Shown piece by piece: positions 27,690-38,129 of a stretch of 64,000 nucleotides of DNA. The first letter of the stretch is position 1, and every line of letters begins with the position of its first letter. A program made the position numbers and the translations under genes. The stretch is from Catenovulum sp. 2E275 (GTDB taxonomy: Bacteria > Pseudomonadota > Gammaproteobacteria > Enterobacterales > Alteromonadaceae). The stretch spans positions 186,001 to 250,000 of the forward strand of contig NZ_JAOPFU010000001.1 in NCBI RefSeq assembly GCF_025515275.1. The letters are read 5' to 3'. The notes under the pieces were generated by a model that saw nothing but the letters and a program-made list of their open reading frames with translations, was not told the origin of the DNA and searched no databases.

Positions 27690-29786
27690 TTATTTATTTT
27701 TAGCAGCTTTTTTCTCTTTTTCAGCAGCAATTACTGCATCAGCAACGTTTTGAGGACATGCTGAGTAATGAGAGAATTCCATTGAGAACTGACCACGACC
27801 AGAAGTCATAGTACGTAAGTTACCAATGTAACCAAACATTTCTGATAAAGGAACGTCTGCTTTAACACGAACGCCTGTTGCGCCAGCTTCTTGGTCTTTA
27901 ATCATACCACGACGACGGTTAAGGTCACCGATTACGTCACCAACGTTATCTTCTGGAGAGAAAACGTCAACTTTCATGATAGGCTCAAGTAATTGAGGAC
28001 CTGCTTTTGGCATAGATTGACGGAATGCACCTTTAGCTGCAATTTCAAACGCGATTGCAGATGAGTCAACTGCGTGGAAACCACCGTCGAATAATTCAAC
28101 TTCAACATCTAATGTAGGGAAACCAGCTAAAACACCAGTTTTCATCATTTCTTTGAAGCCTTTATCGATAGCTGGGAAATATTCTTTAGGAACGTTACCA
28201 CCAACAACTGTTGAAATGAATTTGAAACCTGAGTTTGGCTCACCTGGCTTGATGCGGTAGTCAATTTTACCAAACTGACCAGAACCACCAGATTGTTTCT
28301 TATGCGTGTAGCTATCTTCAATTTCTTTAGTGATAGTTTCACGGTAAGCAACCTGAGGTTGACCTACGTTTAACTCAACACCGTAAGTACGTTTTAAGAT
28401 ATCAACTTTAATATCTAAGTGAAGCTCACCCATACCTTTAAGGATAGTTTCGCCAGACTCTTCATCTGTTTCAACTTGGAAAGATGGATCTTCAGATACT
28501 AATTTACCAATTGCGATACCCATTTTTTCAGTTGAACCTTTATCTTTAGGTGCAACCGCGATAGAGATTACCGGATCTGGGAAGATCATCGGCTCTAACG
28601 TACAAGGGTTCTTAGGATCACATAATGTGTGACCAGTTTGAACGTTCTTCATACCAACAACCGCGATGATGTCACCCGCTTGTGCAGCAGAGATTTCAGT
28701 ACGGTCATTTGCGTGCATTTCAACCATACGGCCGATACGTTCAGTTTTACCTGTTGCAGCGTTAAGGATAGTATCGCCTTTGTTCATTTTACCTGAGTAA
28801 ATACGAATAAAGGTTAAAGCACCGAATCTGTCATCCATAATTTTGAATGCTAACGCACGTAATGGCTCATCAGCAGAAACGATTGCTTTTTCGCCTGTAG
28901 GCTCACCAGTTTCTTCGTCAGTTAAGTCTTGAGGCTCAACTTCTGTAGGAGATGGTAAGTAATCAGTTACCGCATTCAATACTAATTGAATACCTTTGTT
29001 TTTGTATGCTGAACCACAGAAAGTTGGGAAGAAAGATAAGTTATGTGTACCTTTTTTGATACAAGCTTTTAACTGTTCCATAGACGGCTCTTCACCTTCT
29101 TCAAGGTATGCCATCATTAATTCTTCGTCTTGCTCTAAAGCAGTTTCAATTAATGCTTCACGATATTCTTGAGCTTTATCAACCATATCAGCAGGAATAT
29201 CTTCAACTGTGAAGTTTTCTGGTAAACCTGAGTCATCCCAGATATACGCTTTTTGTTCTAATACATCTACAACACCACAGAACTCATCTTCAATACCAAT
29301 TGGTAAAGTCATAACTAACGGAGTTGCAGCTAATACGTTACGAACCTGATCAACTACGCGGTAGAAATCAGCACCCATACGGTCTAATTTGTTTACGAAG
29401 ATTAAACGAGATACTTCTGAATCGTTCGCATAACGCCAGTTAGTTTCAGACTGAGGCTCAACACCACCAGAACCACAGAATACACCAATACCACCGTCTA
29501 ATACTTTTAATGAACGGTATACTTCAACTGTGAAGTCAACGTGTCCAGGGGTATCGATGATGTTTAAGCGGTGATCATTCCAAAAACAGGTAGTAGCCGC
29601 TGACTGGATTGTAATACCACGCTCAGCTTCTTGTTCCATGAAGTCAGTTGTAGTTGAACCGTCATGAGTATCACCAATTTTATGGATTTTACCGGTTAAC
29701 TTAAGAATACGTTCGGTAGTGGTTGTTTTACCCGCATCAACGTGGGCAAAAATACCAATATTTCTATATTTAGATAAATCAGTCAT
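27690..29786 (-). CDS. fusA2: Translation elongation factor G, EF-G2 type
   Basis: This ribosome-dependent GTPase promotes translocation in the cytoplasm. It has 698 residues, the normal EF-G length. G1 AHVDAGKTT (14-22), the switch-I segment [13 protein letters not shown]3 DTPGH (78-82) and G4 NKLD (132-135) are intact, followed by domains II-V (for example GMGELHLDI and [21 protein letters not shown]). The wording ([41 protein letters not shown]) matches the second EF-G of Vibrio, Shewanella and relatives rather than the copy in the str operon. It is monocistronic, with a strong terminator. It is a housekeeping island between two sugar-utilisation regions. Confidence 0.95.
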   Translation of the reverse strand: MTDLSKYRNIGIFAHVDAGKTTTTERILKLTGKIHKIGDTHDGSTTTDFMEQEAERGITIQSAATTCFWNDHRLNIIDTPGHVDFTVEVYRSLKVLDGGIGVFCGSGGVEPQSETNWRYANDSEVSRLIFVNKLDRMGADFYRVVDQVRNVLAATPLVMTLPIGIEDEFCGVVDVLEQKAYIWDDSGLPENFTVEDIPADMVDKAQEYREALIETALEQDEELMMAYLEEGEEPSMEQLKACIKKGTHNLSFFPTFCGSAYKNKGIQLVLNAVTDYLPSPTEVEPQDLTDEETGEPTGEKAIVSADEPLRALAFKIMDDRFGALTFIRIYSGKMNKGDTILNAATGKTERIGRMVEMHANDRTEISAAQAGDIIAVVGMKNVQTGHTLCDPKNPCTLEPMIFPDPVISIAVAPKDKGSTEKMGIAIGKLVSEDPSFQVETDEESGETILKGMGELHLDIKVDILKRTYGVELNVGQPQVAYRETITKEIEDSYTHKKQSGGSGQFGKIDYRIKPGEPNSGFKFISTVVGGNVPKEYFPAIDKGFKEMMKTGVLAGFPTLDVEVELFDGGFHAVDSSAIAFEIAAKGAFRQSMPKAGPQLLEPIMKVDVFSPEDNVGDVIGDLNRRRGMIKDQEAGATGVRVKADVPLSEMFGYIGNLRTMTSGRGQFSMEFSHYSACPQNVADAVIAAEKEKKAAKNK

Positions 29787-30224
29787 TGCTTTACTCTACT
29801 AATTATGTGTCAAGAATTTACACCCTTCCCCCTGAGAAACAAATTCAGACAGGACTTGGATGAATAACGCGCGATAGGATACAGGATTTTCAAAAAAATG
29901 TTTGAAATTTTTTTGTTTCAGACGCAAATTTGTTTTTAAATTTATCCAAAAATCAAATAATGCCCGTTTAAAACGCCCTTCCTAAGAATTTCTTAATTAA
30001 ATAACCCAAGGTTAAATAAATTTCGGCGCGAGTTTAGCACAATTCTGCACAACACAAAATGACTCTTATTATCAAGCTCAAAAATGTATCTGCTGATTTT
30101 AGATTATCGCCAGTAAAAAATAGCTTATAGTAGGTTTAAATTTATCCATTTTTAACCTAATATGATCAACTCAAGCGCAATTTAGTTAACAAATATTACA
30201 ATAAACATAGGAAAACCAATATCC
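29787..30224. other. 438-bp divergent intergenic region
   Basis: This separates the divergent EF-G and dehydrogenase/cytochrome genes. I see A/T-rich promoter-like sequence but no ORF, tRNA or clear operator palindrome. Confidence 0.4.
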
Positions 30225-33200
30225 ATGTCTTCAATTAGGATTATCTCTCTTATTGCGATTTATCTGGGCTCTTCAGCTACTGTATCTTATGCCTCTGATG
30301 CAGAAGATAAAATTAAAGCTGATGCACAAAGCAGATTAGAGAATATAGTTGTACCCAATAGTTTGAAAGTGGATGTGTGGGCAGATCAAACGCTTACCCA
30401 AAATCCGACCTATTTTAATTTTGATAGCCAAGGCCGCATGTTAATGGCCGAAGTAGACCGAATCTACAAAGGCGTTGATGATATTCGGGCTTATCCGGTT
30501 GATATGCTTATTCAAGACATTGAAATTAAAACCCTGCAAGACAGAGTTAGCATGTACCAAAAACATGCTGAACGTGTGCCAATGAGTTATTACCAAAGCG
30601 GCAGCGACCAAATAAAATTAATTGCCGATACCAACCAAGACGGTAAAGCCGACAGCAGTCAGATTTTTGCAGACGGATTTAATGATACTTTAGATGGCTT
30701 AGGTGTTGATGTTATTGAACGCGATGGCAAAGTTTATTACACCAATATCCCGAATTTATGGCAGTTAGAAGATACCAACAATGATGGTACTGTCGATAAA
30801 AAAACCATCATACAAACCGGATTCGGTACCCGCGTGAGTTTTATGGGACATGATATGCATGGCCTGATTTGGGGGCCAGACGGCAAACTTTACTGGTCGT
30901 TAGGTGACAGAGGGTACGATATAATCACTAAAGAAGGTAAACATTTATTTGGCCCAAACTTAGGTGCCGTTTTCCGTGCTAATCCGGATGGTAGTGAATT
31001 AGAGTTATTTTACACTGGCCTTCGTAACCCGCAAGAGCTGGTTTTTGACGAATACGGCAATTTATTTACTGCTGATAATGATGGTGATAAAAGCGATATT
31101 GAACGGATTAATCATTTAATTGAAGGCGGAGATTCGGGTTGGACAGCCGGCCATCAAAGCATAATGAGTTTTAGCAAGCAGCTTGAACTTCGTTCTTATA
31201 AGTATACTAACGATGTTGATGTGCCTGTTAGTTGGCTGGTTAATGATATGTCTCGCCCTAAAAACGAGCATCAGCCTGCTTTTATTTTACCCAGCATAGG
31301 TGAAATTTTTACAGGCCCCTCAGGATTTGCCTATAACCCAAGTAATTATTTGGGAGAAGAGTGGAGAAATACTTTTTTTGTTGCATTATATGGTGGTACT
31401 TCAGAAGGCTCGCGTATTAGCAGCTTTAAAGTTGATCAAAATGGTGCCTCATTTTTAACAACCCCGATTACCAAAACAATTTATGGGTTTAATGCTACAG
31501 ATGTTGGTTTTGGTCCAGATGGCCGCTTATATATGACAGAGTTTAACTATGGCGGCTGGTCATCAAAAGGCGAAGGCACGGTTTATGTGGTTGATGCAAA
31601 AAACACATCAGCGCAAGATAAACAACTGCACGATAGCTATTATCAAATACTCACCAGTGATTTAACTCAAAAAACAGATGATGAATTAATCAGTTATCTG
31701 GCAATGGATCATCAGCAAGTTCGTCAAAAAGCTCAGTTTGAACTGGCTAAACGAGGATTAAACTCATACAGATTGTTTAAAACGGTCGCATTTGACAGTA
31801 ACCAACATCTTTTTGCCCGTATCCATAGTATTTGGGGGATAGGCCAGCTAGCGAATCAGGGTGATATAGATAGTCAATCGCTAAAATCTTTATTGCCTTT
31901 GTTAACTGACAAAACAGCGCAAATTAGAATTCAAACCGCGCGGGTATTAGGTGATAACGCTTTTGCCCCAGCTAACCGGGCTTTAATTACAGCACTGACA
32001 GATTCAAACCCTCAAGTAAAAATGTACGCAGCTCAAGGGCTTGGAAAAATAGGCAATAAAGCATCAGTTAAACCATTAATAGATGCAATTGTCGCCAACA
32101 ATAATCAAGACCTTTGGCTACGCCATGCTTTAGCTATGGGTTTAAAAGGCATAGCTAAAAAACACTGGCTAAATGAGTATAAAGATCATTCATCTGCGGC
32201 GGTCAGAATGGCTCAGGTACTGACTCTAAGAATGCTCAACGATCCCGACTTAGCCCTGTTTTTAAATGATTCAGAGCCAAGTATTGTTAATGAAGCCATT
32301 ATCGCCATCAGCGATAAACAAATCATTAAAGCCCGCGCGCAGCTAGCCGCAAAACTGTCGGCAGATTTACCAGCTAAATCTGCTCAGCAGGCTTATATTC
32401 ACCACAGATTAATTAATGCTAATTTTAATTTAGGGACAACAGAATCTGCCCGCCGGTTACTTGAGTATGCAGCACAAACTCAACTACCTGAGCGGTTAAT
32501 TAGTGAAGCATTGGCGGCGATTGAGGGCTGGAATGAGTTAAACCCTATCGATACGATTACCGGCCAACCTAGTTCAGCTAACCAAGAGCGAGCAAATATT
32601 AAAGAGTTAGTAAAAGCTCACTTACCTAAAATATTAAACTCAGCAACAGGTCAAGCATCAGTGCAGGCGATGCGCTTAGCCGAACATTATGACTACCAAA
32701 TTCCGGCCGAAATCTTGGTGAATATTGTCACCAATCCAGACGCCAGTAGTGATATCCGATTACAATCACTTAATAGTTTAAAATCACAGCAAAACAATCA
32801 AGTCATCAGCTTGAGCCAAACTCTACTGAAAGAAAATAGCTCAGAGTTGATAAAAGCGGGGTTAACAAATATTTTTGAAAATGATGTTAATCAAGGCTTA
32901 GCAATTGTTGAATCTTATTTAAATGGCGATTCACTTTTACATAAAAAAATTGGGTTAAGCTTTTTAGTTAAATACCAAAGCACCCAAACCGATGTGCAAA
33001 TTACAAACTATATGCAGGATCTTATTAATAACCAAGCCCCAACAGGTTTGATTTTAGAATTATTAGATGCAGCACAAGTTAGCCAAAATGCACAAATAAA
33101 AGCGCTTTTACAAACCTACCAGAGCCAACTTGCTAAACAGGATTTAATGACCCAATACGCCAGTACATTAGAGGGTGGCGACATTAAAACCGGACGTGAA

Positions 33201-33617
33201 ATTTTTCACGGTGGCGGCGCGGCACAATGTATGCGCTGTCACAGAGTTAATGGCGAAGGTCAGTCACGGGTTGGACCAGATTTAACCGGACTTGCCACCC
33301 GCTACAACAGTGAATATTTGTTGCAATCACTGATTGAGCCGAGTGCTGCAATCGCACCCAAATTTGGTCGTTTTACGCTCAGTTTAAAATCGGGCAACAG
33401 CCTAACCGGTTTATTAATAGAAGAGACCGAACAAGCTATAACCCTTGAAGATGATAACGGCAAACAAACCCGTTACCTTAAAACCGATATAAACGAGATA
33501 AAACGCCCTATGTCAGGTATGCCGCCAATGGGTTATATATTAAATAAACACCAGATCCGCGATTTAATTGCCTATTTAAAGACACTTACGCATGTAAAAC
33601 GAGTATCTGGACATTAA
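30225..33617 (+). CDS. Secreted PVC-type dehydrogenase: beta-propeller + HEAT repeats + cytochrome c
   Basis: The 1130-residue precursor has a signal peptide (about 1-24, ending VSYAS). Residues about 35-470 form a propeller like those of PQQ-sugar dehydrogenase relatives in Planctomycetes and Bacteroidetes (WGPDGKLYWSLGDRG, FYTGLRNPQELVFDEYGNLFTADND, EIFTGPSGFAYNP). Residues about 490-960 are helical HEAT-like repeats (VRQKAQFELAKRG, AQIRIQTARVLGD, PQVKMYAAQGLGKIG). The C-terminus is a class-I cytochrome c domain with the haem motif CMRCH (1002-1006) and a distal MPPM Met-ligand candidate. It should oxidise a sugar or alcohol outside the cytoplasm and pass electrons to haem; substrate unknown. 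A lipoprotein isomerase follows 50 bp downstream, probably co-transcribed. Confidence 0.85.
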   Translation: MSSIRIISLIAIYLGSSATVSYASDAEDKIKADAQSRLENIVVPNSLKVDVWADQTLTQNPTYFNFDSQGRMLMAEVDRIYKGVDDIRAYPVDMLIQDIEIKTLQDRVSMYQKHAERVPMSYYQSGSDQIKLIADTNQDGKADSSQIFADGFNDTLDGLGVDVIERDGKVYYTNIPNLWQLEDTNNDGTVDKKTIIQTGFGTRVSFMGHDMHGLIWGPDGKLYWSLGDRGYDIITKEGKHLFGPNLGAVFRANPDGSELELFYTGLRNPQELVFDEYGNLFTADNDGDKSDIERINHLIEGGDSGWTAGHQSIMSFSKQLELRSYKYTNDVDVPVSWLVNDMSRPKNEHQPAFILPSIGEIFTGPSGFAYNPSNYLGEEWRNTFFVALYGGTSEGSRISSFKVDQNGASFLTTPITKTIYGFNATDVGFGPDGRLYMTEFNYGGWSSKGEGTVYVVDAKNTSAQDKQLHDSYYQILTSDLTQKTDDELISYLAMDHQQVRQKAQFELAKRGLNSYRLFKTVAFDSNQHLFARIHSIWGIGQLANQGDIDSQSLKSLLPLLTDKTAQIRIQTARVLGDNAFAPANRALITALTDSNPQVKMYAAQGLGKIGNKASVKPLIDAIVANNNQDLWLRHALAMGLKGIAKKHWLNEYKDHSSAAVRMAQVLTLRMLNDPDLALFLNDSEPSIVNEAIIAISDKQIIKARAQLAAKLSADLPAKSAQQAYIHHRLINANFNLGTTESARRLLEYAAQTQLPERLISEALAAIEGWNELNPIDTITGQPSSANQERANIKELVKAHLPKILNSATGQASVQAMRLAEHYDYQIPAEILVNIVTNPDASSDIRLQSLNSLKSQQNNQVISLSQTLLKENSSELIKAGLTNIFENDVNQGLAIVESYLNGDSLLHKKIGLSFLVKYQSTQTDVQITNYMQDLINNQAPTGLILELLDAAQVSQNAQIKALLQTYQSQLAKQDLMTQYASTLEGGDIKTGREIFHGGGAAQCMRCHRVNGEGQSRVGPDLTGLATRYNSEYLLQSLIEPSAAIAPKFGRFTLSLKSGNSLTGLLIEETEQAITLEDDNGKQTRYLKTDINEIKRPMSGMPPMGYILNKHQIRDLIAYLKTLTHVKRVSGH

Positions 33618-33667
33618 CTTTAACCACTAACAAATACCAATAAAAGCATAAAATAAGAGAGTTAAGC

Positions 33668-34582
33668 ATGAATCAATATAAAAAGTTATTATCCGCACTT
33701 TGCATTAGCGCGGGTTTAATTGCCTGCCAACAGGCTGAAGCACCGAAACAAGCAGCAGCGGCTAGTACAGATAAACCAGTCGTTGAAGTTAGTCATTTTG
33801 ATGAAAAAATTCCACCCATCAGTGTTCAACTCTGGTCGGTGAGAGACGATGTAAAAAGTGATTTTAAAGGCACTTTAACCCGTATCGCCGCAATGGGGTT
33901 TAAAGGAGTTGAGTTTGCTGGTGAATTTGGTCCTTTTAAAGACGACCCGCAAGGGCTAAAACAATTTTTAGCTGAGCTTAGTTTAAAGCCCAGTGGCGCG
34001 CATGTACCAATCAATCAACTACAAGGCGATAACTACCGTAAAACCATCGACTTTTTAACCGAAGTAGGTGTGAATTTATTTATTATTCCAATTGATGGCC
34101 GAGCGTGGGATCCAGAAAAAATAGCAGAGTTAACCAATGAGTTAACAGAGCTTACCCAAAAACTCAGTCAGGAAGATTTATATTTTGGTTACCATAACCA
34201 TGCTGAAGAATTTGGTGATTTTAATGATCAGACATTCTGGGATTATATTGCCCAAAACACCCCAGAAAACATGGTATTACAAATGGACGTGGGTTGGGTA
34301 AATTTTGCGGGTAAAGATCCAATCCATTATGTAAAAGCTTACCCAGAACGAACTATGAGTACCCATATCAAAATTAGAACACCAAACAATACAGCTGAAA
34401 ATGTTATTATCGGTCAAGATAGCTTTGACTGGGCTGAATTGGTTAAAACCGATATTTTACATGGCGGAATTCAATGGTTGGTTATTGAGCAAGAGGAATA
34501 TCCACAAGGTTTAACCCCTATGAACTCAATTAAAGCCTCAAAAGCAGGATTAGAAAAACACTTAGAAAAACTGACCAAATAG
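33668..34582 (+). CDS. Periplasmic lipoprotein of the sugar-phosphate isomerase/epimerase (xylose-isomerase-like TIM barrel) family
   Basis: The signal ends in a lipobox (AGLIAC, Cys20), followed by a low-complexity Ala/Lys/Gln linker to about residue 40. The rest is an AP-endonuclease-2-type TIM barrel (PPISVQLWSVRDDV at strand 1, MGFKGVEFAGEFG, LFIIPIDGRAW, YFGYHNHAEEF, LQMDVGWVNFAGKDP, THIKI, WLVIEQEE). Conserved acidic and His residues on the barrel (His-Asn-His-Ala-Glu-Glu; Gln-Met-Asp; Thr-His; Ile-Glu-Gln) fit a divalent-metal site. Export as a lipoprotein means it cannot act on phosphorylated sugars. With the cytochrome-linked dehydrogenase upstream, a 3-keto-sugar isomerase or lyase role is plausible but inferred. 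GAGAG precedes ATG 33668; a strong terminator follows. Confidence 0.85.
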   Translation: MNQYKKLLSALCISAGLIACQQAEAPKQAAAASTDKPVVEVSHFDEKIPPISVQLWSVRDDVKSDFKGTLTRIAAMGFKGVEFAGEFGPFKDDPQGLKQFLAELSLKPSGAHVPINQLQGDNYRKTIDFLTEVGVNLFIIPIDGRAWDPEKIAELTNELTELTQKLSQEDLYFGYHNHAEEFGDFNDQTFWDYIAQNTPENMVLQMDVGWVNFAGKDPIHYVKAYPERTMSTHIKIRTPNNTAENVIIGQDSFDWAELVKTDILHGGIQWLVIEQEEYPQGLTPMNSIKASKAGLEKHLEKLTK

Positions 34583-34598
34583 CTTGGTATACATTGAT

Positions 34599-34628
34599 TA
34601 CGGTTCTGGATATCCAGAACCGTATCTT
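34599..34628 (+). terminator. Intrinsic terminator after the lipoprotein isomerase gene
   Basis: 11-bp arms TACGGTTCTGG (34599-34609) and CCAGAACCGTA (34614-34624) around ATAT, followed by TCTTTT. Confidence 0.85.
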
Positions 34629-34706
34629 TTAACCGATGCGAACAATACAATCACTCTATATCTTCATATACCCATGCTCCTTGAGATCGCACGAGTTAAA
34701 ATGTGT

Positions 34707-36230
34707 TTAAATTTTGAGAGCTAAATCTTGCGGGTACCCTCTTTGCTCGGCAATTTTGCAAGCCAGTTCAACTACATTTTTCAAGTCAATAGATTGAGTT
34801 TTCGGAAAATAATGCTGATTAATATGCGCGGATATCGGCTGTTGGATTACACCACCAGCGATTAAATTCTGTAAAATGGTATCGGCAGCCTGCAAAGCTG
34901 AAGGTGCTTTAACGATTTCTGTACGCGCATAAAAATCACCATAAAAAGAGACATCACTGGTTCTTAATTTAGGATCATCTCCCGGTATTTGCTGAGCACC
35001 AAATAAAGGGTTAGCAGCCGGTCTTGCGCTTGAAAAAGCCTGCAAAAACTTCGCAACATGCTGTATCGCGCCTTGTGTACGCTGCTTAACCACAGGCTCA
35101 GGCCAACCTTTATCAATTTTATCTATGTATAGTGATGGTAATTCTGGCTGCGCAGTTTGTGCATTGCTGCTCACTAAACCGTCTTTGAATAAAGTAATAT
35201 CTTGCGTCATTCCATGTAACTGAAAATAGCCGTTTGGATAAGGGGTTAATTGTGCCATCCCATTAGGCGTACCCCGCTCTCCATGAAACAAAACTTCAGG
35301 CCAATGACCTTGACAATGTTGCCAATGCGCCACATAAGCGGCCTTAAATTCAACTAGTCTTTGTCGTGGTGCTTTGAGCATATTATCGAGCAAACCGGTT
35401 CTAAATCCACAGGCATTAATTAAATAATCAAACGACAAGACTTCTTGGGTTAAATTTGTTTGATTTTCAATCGTAAGCTGCCAATGTTTTGAGCCTGCTT
35501 GTTCTGATAATGCCACTAATTTAGAGTTTAATTTAACCTGACAGTTTGGCATTTGCTGCGCTGCTAAACTCACAGTGGCTGAAAATCTGAAACCGCTTAG
35601 TCCATATTCCTGCACTAAAATCAGCGGATATTTAACCGAATCTAAATCTAAATGTTTAGCTAGCGGAATCAGCCAGTCAGAATTATCGGTTATTTGCTCA
35701 GGTAAATCTTTTTGTGCTAATGCTTCCAGCTCTGAACGCTCAAAAGTACAATAATAATCAGCCGGTTCGCCCAACACCTGTTTATCTGGCTGCACTGTAA
35801 TTAAATCAGCATAATTTTTTTGGAGTTTTTTTAATCTGGGCAAAATATCAAACGGTGAGCCAGAATCAGCAATCGGTACAGCAATAACAGTCGGCCGAAC
35901 ATTTACAGCTTGCGGAAATACCCGCATCATATCAATTGACTGGTTGAGTAAAGTTAAGCATTGTTCATCGGTAATTTCACGATAAAAGCTGCCACCTGCA
36001 TGTAAATGGCAAATCGGCGGCCCGTTCACTAAACTTGGGCCTTGCTCAAATAAAGTGACATCCAAACCTAGTTCAGCTAGTCTTAACGCAATAGTTGAAC
36101 CAGCAACCCCACCACCAATTACAGCAATTTTGCGAGGTTCGGTACCGCTAAAACCTAATTGTGTTTTTGATGATAGTGTTTGTGAACTGCTCAAAATTAA
36201 CCCATAAAATAGCTGATAATATGTCAGCAT
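34707..36230 (-). CDS. FAD-dependent oxidoreductase (DAO/Rossmann type), substrate unknown
   Basis: 507 residues. A Rossmann FAD-binding fold starts near residue 34: KIAVIGGGVAGSTIALRLAE (GxGxxG) and the ribose-binding acid in VTLFEQG. Further hints of the family are LINACGFRTG in the middle and a C-terminal substrate domain. The roughly 30 residues before the fold are polar and weakly hydrophobic and do not form a convincing signal peptide; a later start is possible, as the ribosome site at 36230 is poor. It converges on the lipoprotein isomerase. I do not recognise the subfamily; it could oxidise an amine, hydroxy acid or sugar acid. Confidence 0.75.
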   Translation of the reverse strand: MLTYYQLFYGLILSSSQTLSSKTQLGFSGTEPRKIAVIGGGVAGSTIALRLAELGLDVTLFEQGPSLVNGPPICHLHAGGSFYREITDEQCLTLLNQSIDMMRVFPQAVNVRPTVIAVPIADSGSPFDILPRLKKLQKNYADLITVQPDKQVLGEPADYYCTFERSELEALAQKDLPEQITDNSDWLIPLAKHLDLDSVKYPLILVQEYGLSGFRFSATVSLAAQQMPNCQVKLNSKLVALSEQAGSKHWQLTIENQTNLTQEVLSFDYLINACGFRTGLLDNMLKAPRQRLVEFKAAYVAHWQHCQGHWPEVLFHGERGTPNGMAQLTPYPNGYFQLHGMTQDITLFKDGLVSSNAQTAQPELPSLYIDKIDKGWPEPVVKQRTQGAIQHVAKFLQAFSSARPAANPLFGAQQIPGDDPKLRTSDVSFYGDFYARTEIVKAPSALQAADTILQNLIAGGVIQQPISAHINQHYFPKTQSIDLKNVVELACKIAEQRGYPQDLALKI

Positions 36231-36475
36231 TTTACTGTGCTATTTTAATGCATGCACCTATTGATTAAACAAAACCAGCCTAATTTGTATCAAAAAAATA
36301 TTTTTTATATTTTTTATACAAATTATAAACTTAGAACAATAAAGATATTAATGAATTATATTTTCAGATAACTATAAAGTTATTTTAAATCCGTTGTTAA
36401 CGAGAAAGTGGTTTAATGTAATAAATACTGACATTGCTCTATTACAATTATTGATAGAGCTAAATCGAGACAAAT

Positions 36476-37222
36476 TTATTGGTCGCGCAAATATTTATTT
36501 ATAATAACTTCTCTACTCCCTGCATTAATAATCTTATCTAGTGCAGTTTGTATTTTCGCGACAACCTCATCGGCAGTTTCTTGATTTACAGCTATATAAT
36601 AACCGCCTATATCCGATAAAAGAAAAGCTTGCTCCAAATCGGAAAAATTATACTCTGAGTTTTGCATTTGATACGCTAAATCTAAAGGATCTCCAGGAAT
36701 TAGATCCGCTCTTCCCTTCGCAAGAAGTTTTAATAATTGTTCAGAAGTAGCGGTTAAAAAGTAATCTTCTTTTTCCTGGAATCCATTCGTTTTAAAAAAC
36801 TGTTCAACTGATCCACCTAATAAAGCGCCTGTTTGATATTTTTTGATGTCTTCGATACTAGAAATTTGAATATCTGTTCTTTTCTTCAATCTATATAAAT
36901 AAACAACCCTGGGATGTAATGGACCAATCCATTTAAATTTTGTTTCAAGTTGGGGGATCCGAGCAACCGTAAAAAACATCGTATTAGGGGTTGTTTGTGC
37001 TGTATATAAGGCTCGTTTAAATGGGTATAGCTGAAGTTTGTATTTGAAACCAGTCATGTGCAGAGCAGATTCAACTAATTCTGTACTAATCCCTGTAATG
37101 ATATCTTGTTCTTTAAAATTATAGGGAGCCCACTGATGAGTCAAAATTGTTAATTCTTGGGCTTTTATATTCGTTGTTATAATTACGAATATAATGATGT
37201 TTAGTGTTATAAATCGCTTCAT
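36476..37222 (-). CDS. Periplasmic solute-binding protein, family 3 (SBP_bac_3) type
   Basis: A 248-residue precursor with a signal peptide (about 1-21, ending TNIKAQ), a family-3 start (LTILTHQWAPYNFKEQDIITG) and the two-lobed pattern of amino-acid-type binding proteins (VESALHMTGFKYKLQLYPFKRAL, GALLGGSVEQFF, LLAKGRADLIPGD). AGGGGAAT precedes the ATG. No ABC permease or ATPase is nearby, so it is a stand-alone periplasmic protein, a kind common in Alteromonadales and possibly a sensor or accessory. The ligand is unknown. It is 139 bp downstream of the triosephosphate isomerase gene. Confidence 0.8.
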   Translation of the reverse strand: MKRFITLNIIIFVIITTNIKAQELTILTHQWAPYNFKEQDIITGISTELVESALHMTGFKYKLQLYPFKRALYTAQTTPNTMFFTVARIPQLETKFKWIGPLHPRVVYLYRLKKRTDIQISSIEDIKKYQTGALLGGSVEQFFKTNGFQEKEDYFLTATSEQLLKLLAKGRADLIPGDPLDLAYQMQNSEYNFSDLEQAFLLSDIGGYYIAVNQETADEVVAKIQTALDKIINAGSREVIINKYLRDQ

Positions 37223-37361
37223 ATTCCCCTACAGCTTAATTTATCTACAAAACTTTATCCTTACAACTAACCGAATATAATTACTTAAACTAGAACAATC
37301 ACCTACTATTTCATTGAGAACTAATTAATCAATAACATGGCCTTTTTACCCATCTAAACAA

Positions 37362-38129
37362 TTAATCCGTTGCACAATTTTGGCTAGCAATTACACAAAT
37401 TTCCGCAAAATGTTCAGGCTCTAAACTAGCACCGCCAACGAGTAATCCACTCACATGCGGGATATTTAAAAATTCCCCCGCATTATGTTTATTTACGCTA
37501 CCGCCATATAAAATTTGTATTTTACCAGCTATATCGGCATCAAACATGCTGGTTAGTTCCTGATAAATAAAAGTATGAATGTCAGCAACCATTTCAGCCG
37601 ATGCAGCTTTGCCTGAACCGATAGCCCAAATTGGCTCGTAAGCAATACAAACCCTACAACCAGTTAAATCCAAACCGCCAAAAGATTCATTAAGTTGGCG
37701 ATATAAAATGTCTTTCGTTAAACCAAGTTGATGCTGCTGTAAGTTCTCACCAATACAAACCACCGGCATTAACCCTGCTTTTAGTGCTCTTTTAATTTTA
37801 GTTTTGCAAGAAGCATTATTTTCTAAAAAAACTTGTCGCCTTTCTGAGTGACCGATTATACAAAATTCACAACCGACTTCTTTAAGCATTTGTGCAGAAG
37901 TTTCCCCAGTAAACGCGCCAGATTCAAATTTACTGACATTCTGACTACCAATCATAATTTTTGAGTTGCGCAAAAAATTAGCCATGTCGCTAATATAAAC
38001 ATAAGGCGGTGCAATTCCGATTTGAGCACAAAAATCGTGTTGTAATACCGAAGCCACAGAGGCACAAATTAAATCTGTACCACCATTTAATTTCCAGTTT
38101 GCAATTACAAGTGGTTGATTATTTTTCAT
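37362..38129 (-). CDS. tpiA: Triosephosphate isomerase (accessory copy)
   Basis: It interconverts DHAP and glyceraldehyde-3-phosphate in the cytoplasm. The catalytic set is intact: Lys in ANWKLNG, His in IGHSERR, Glu in AYEPIWAIGSG, and the phosphate loop LYGGSVN and LLVGGAS. The frame extends to 38153, but the ATG at 38129 gives the family-typical start just before ANWKLNG, with GGGAAA upstream. That start overlaps the preceding gene by 11 bp, so translation may be coupled. Its place beside the rhamnose genes, where the aldolase makes DHAP, suggests a dedicated role. A housekeeping tpiA presumably lies elsewhere, which cannot be checked here. Confidence 0.92.
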   Translation of the reverse strand: MKNNQPLVIANWKLNGGTDLICASVASVLQHDFCAQIGIAPPYVYISDMANFLRNSKIMIGSQNVSKFESGAFTGETSAQMLKEVGCEFCIIGHSERRQVFLENNASCKTKIKRALKAGLMPVVCIGENLQQHQLGLTKDILYRQLNESFGGLDLTGCRVCIAYEPIWAIGSGKAASAEMVADIHTFIYQELTSMFDADIAGKIQILYGGSVNKHNAGEFLNIPHVSGLLVGGASLEPEHFAEICVIASQNCATD

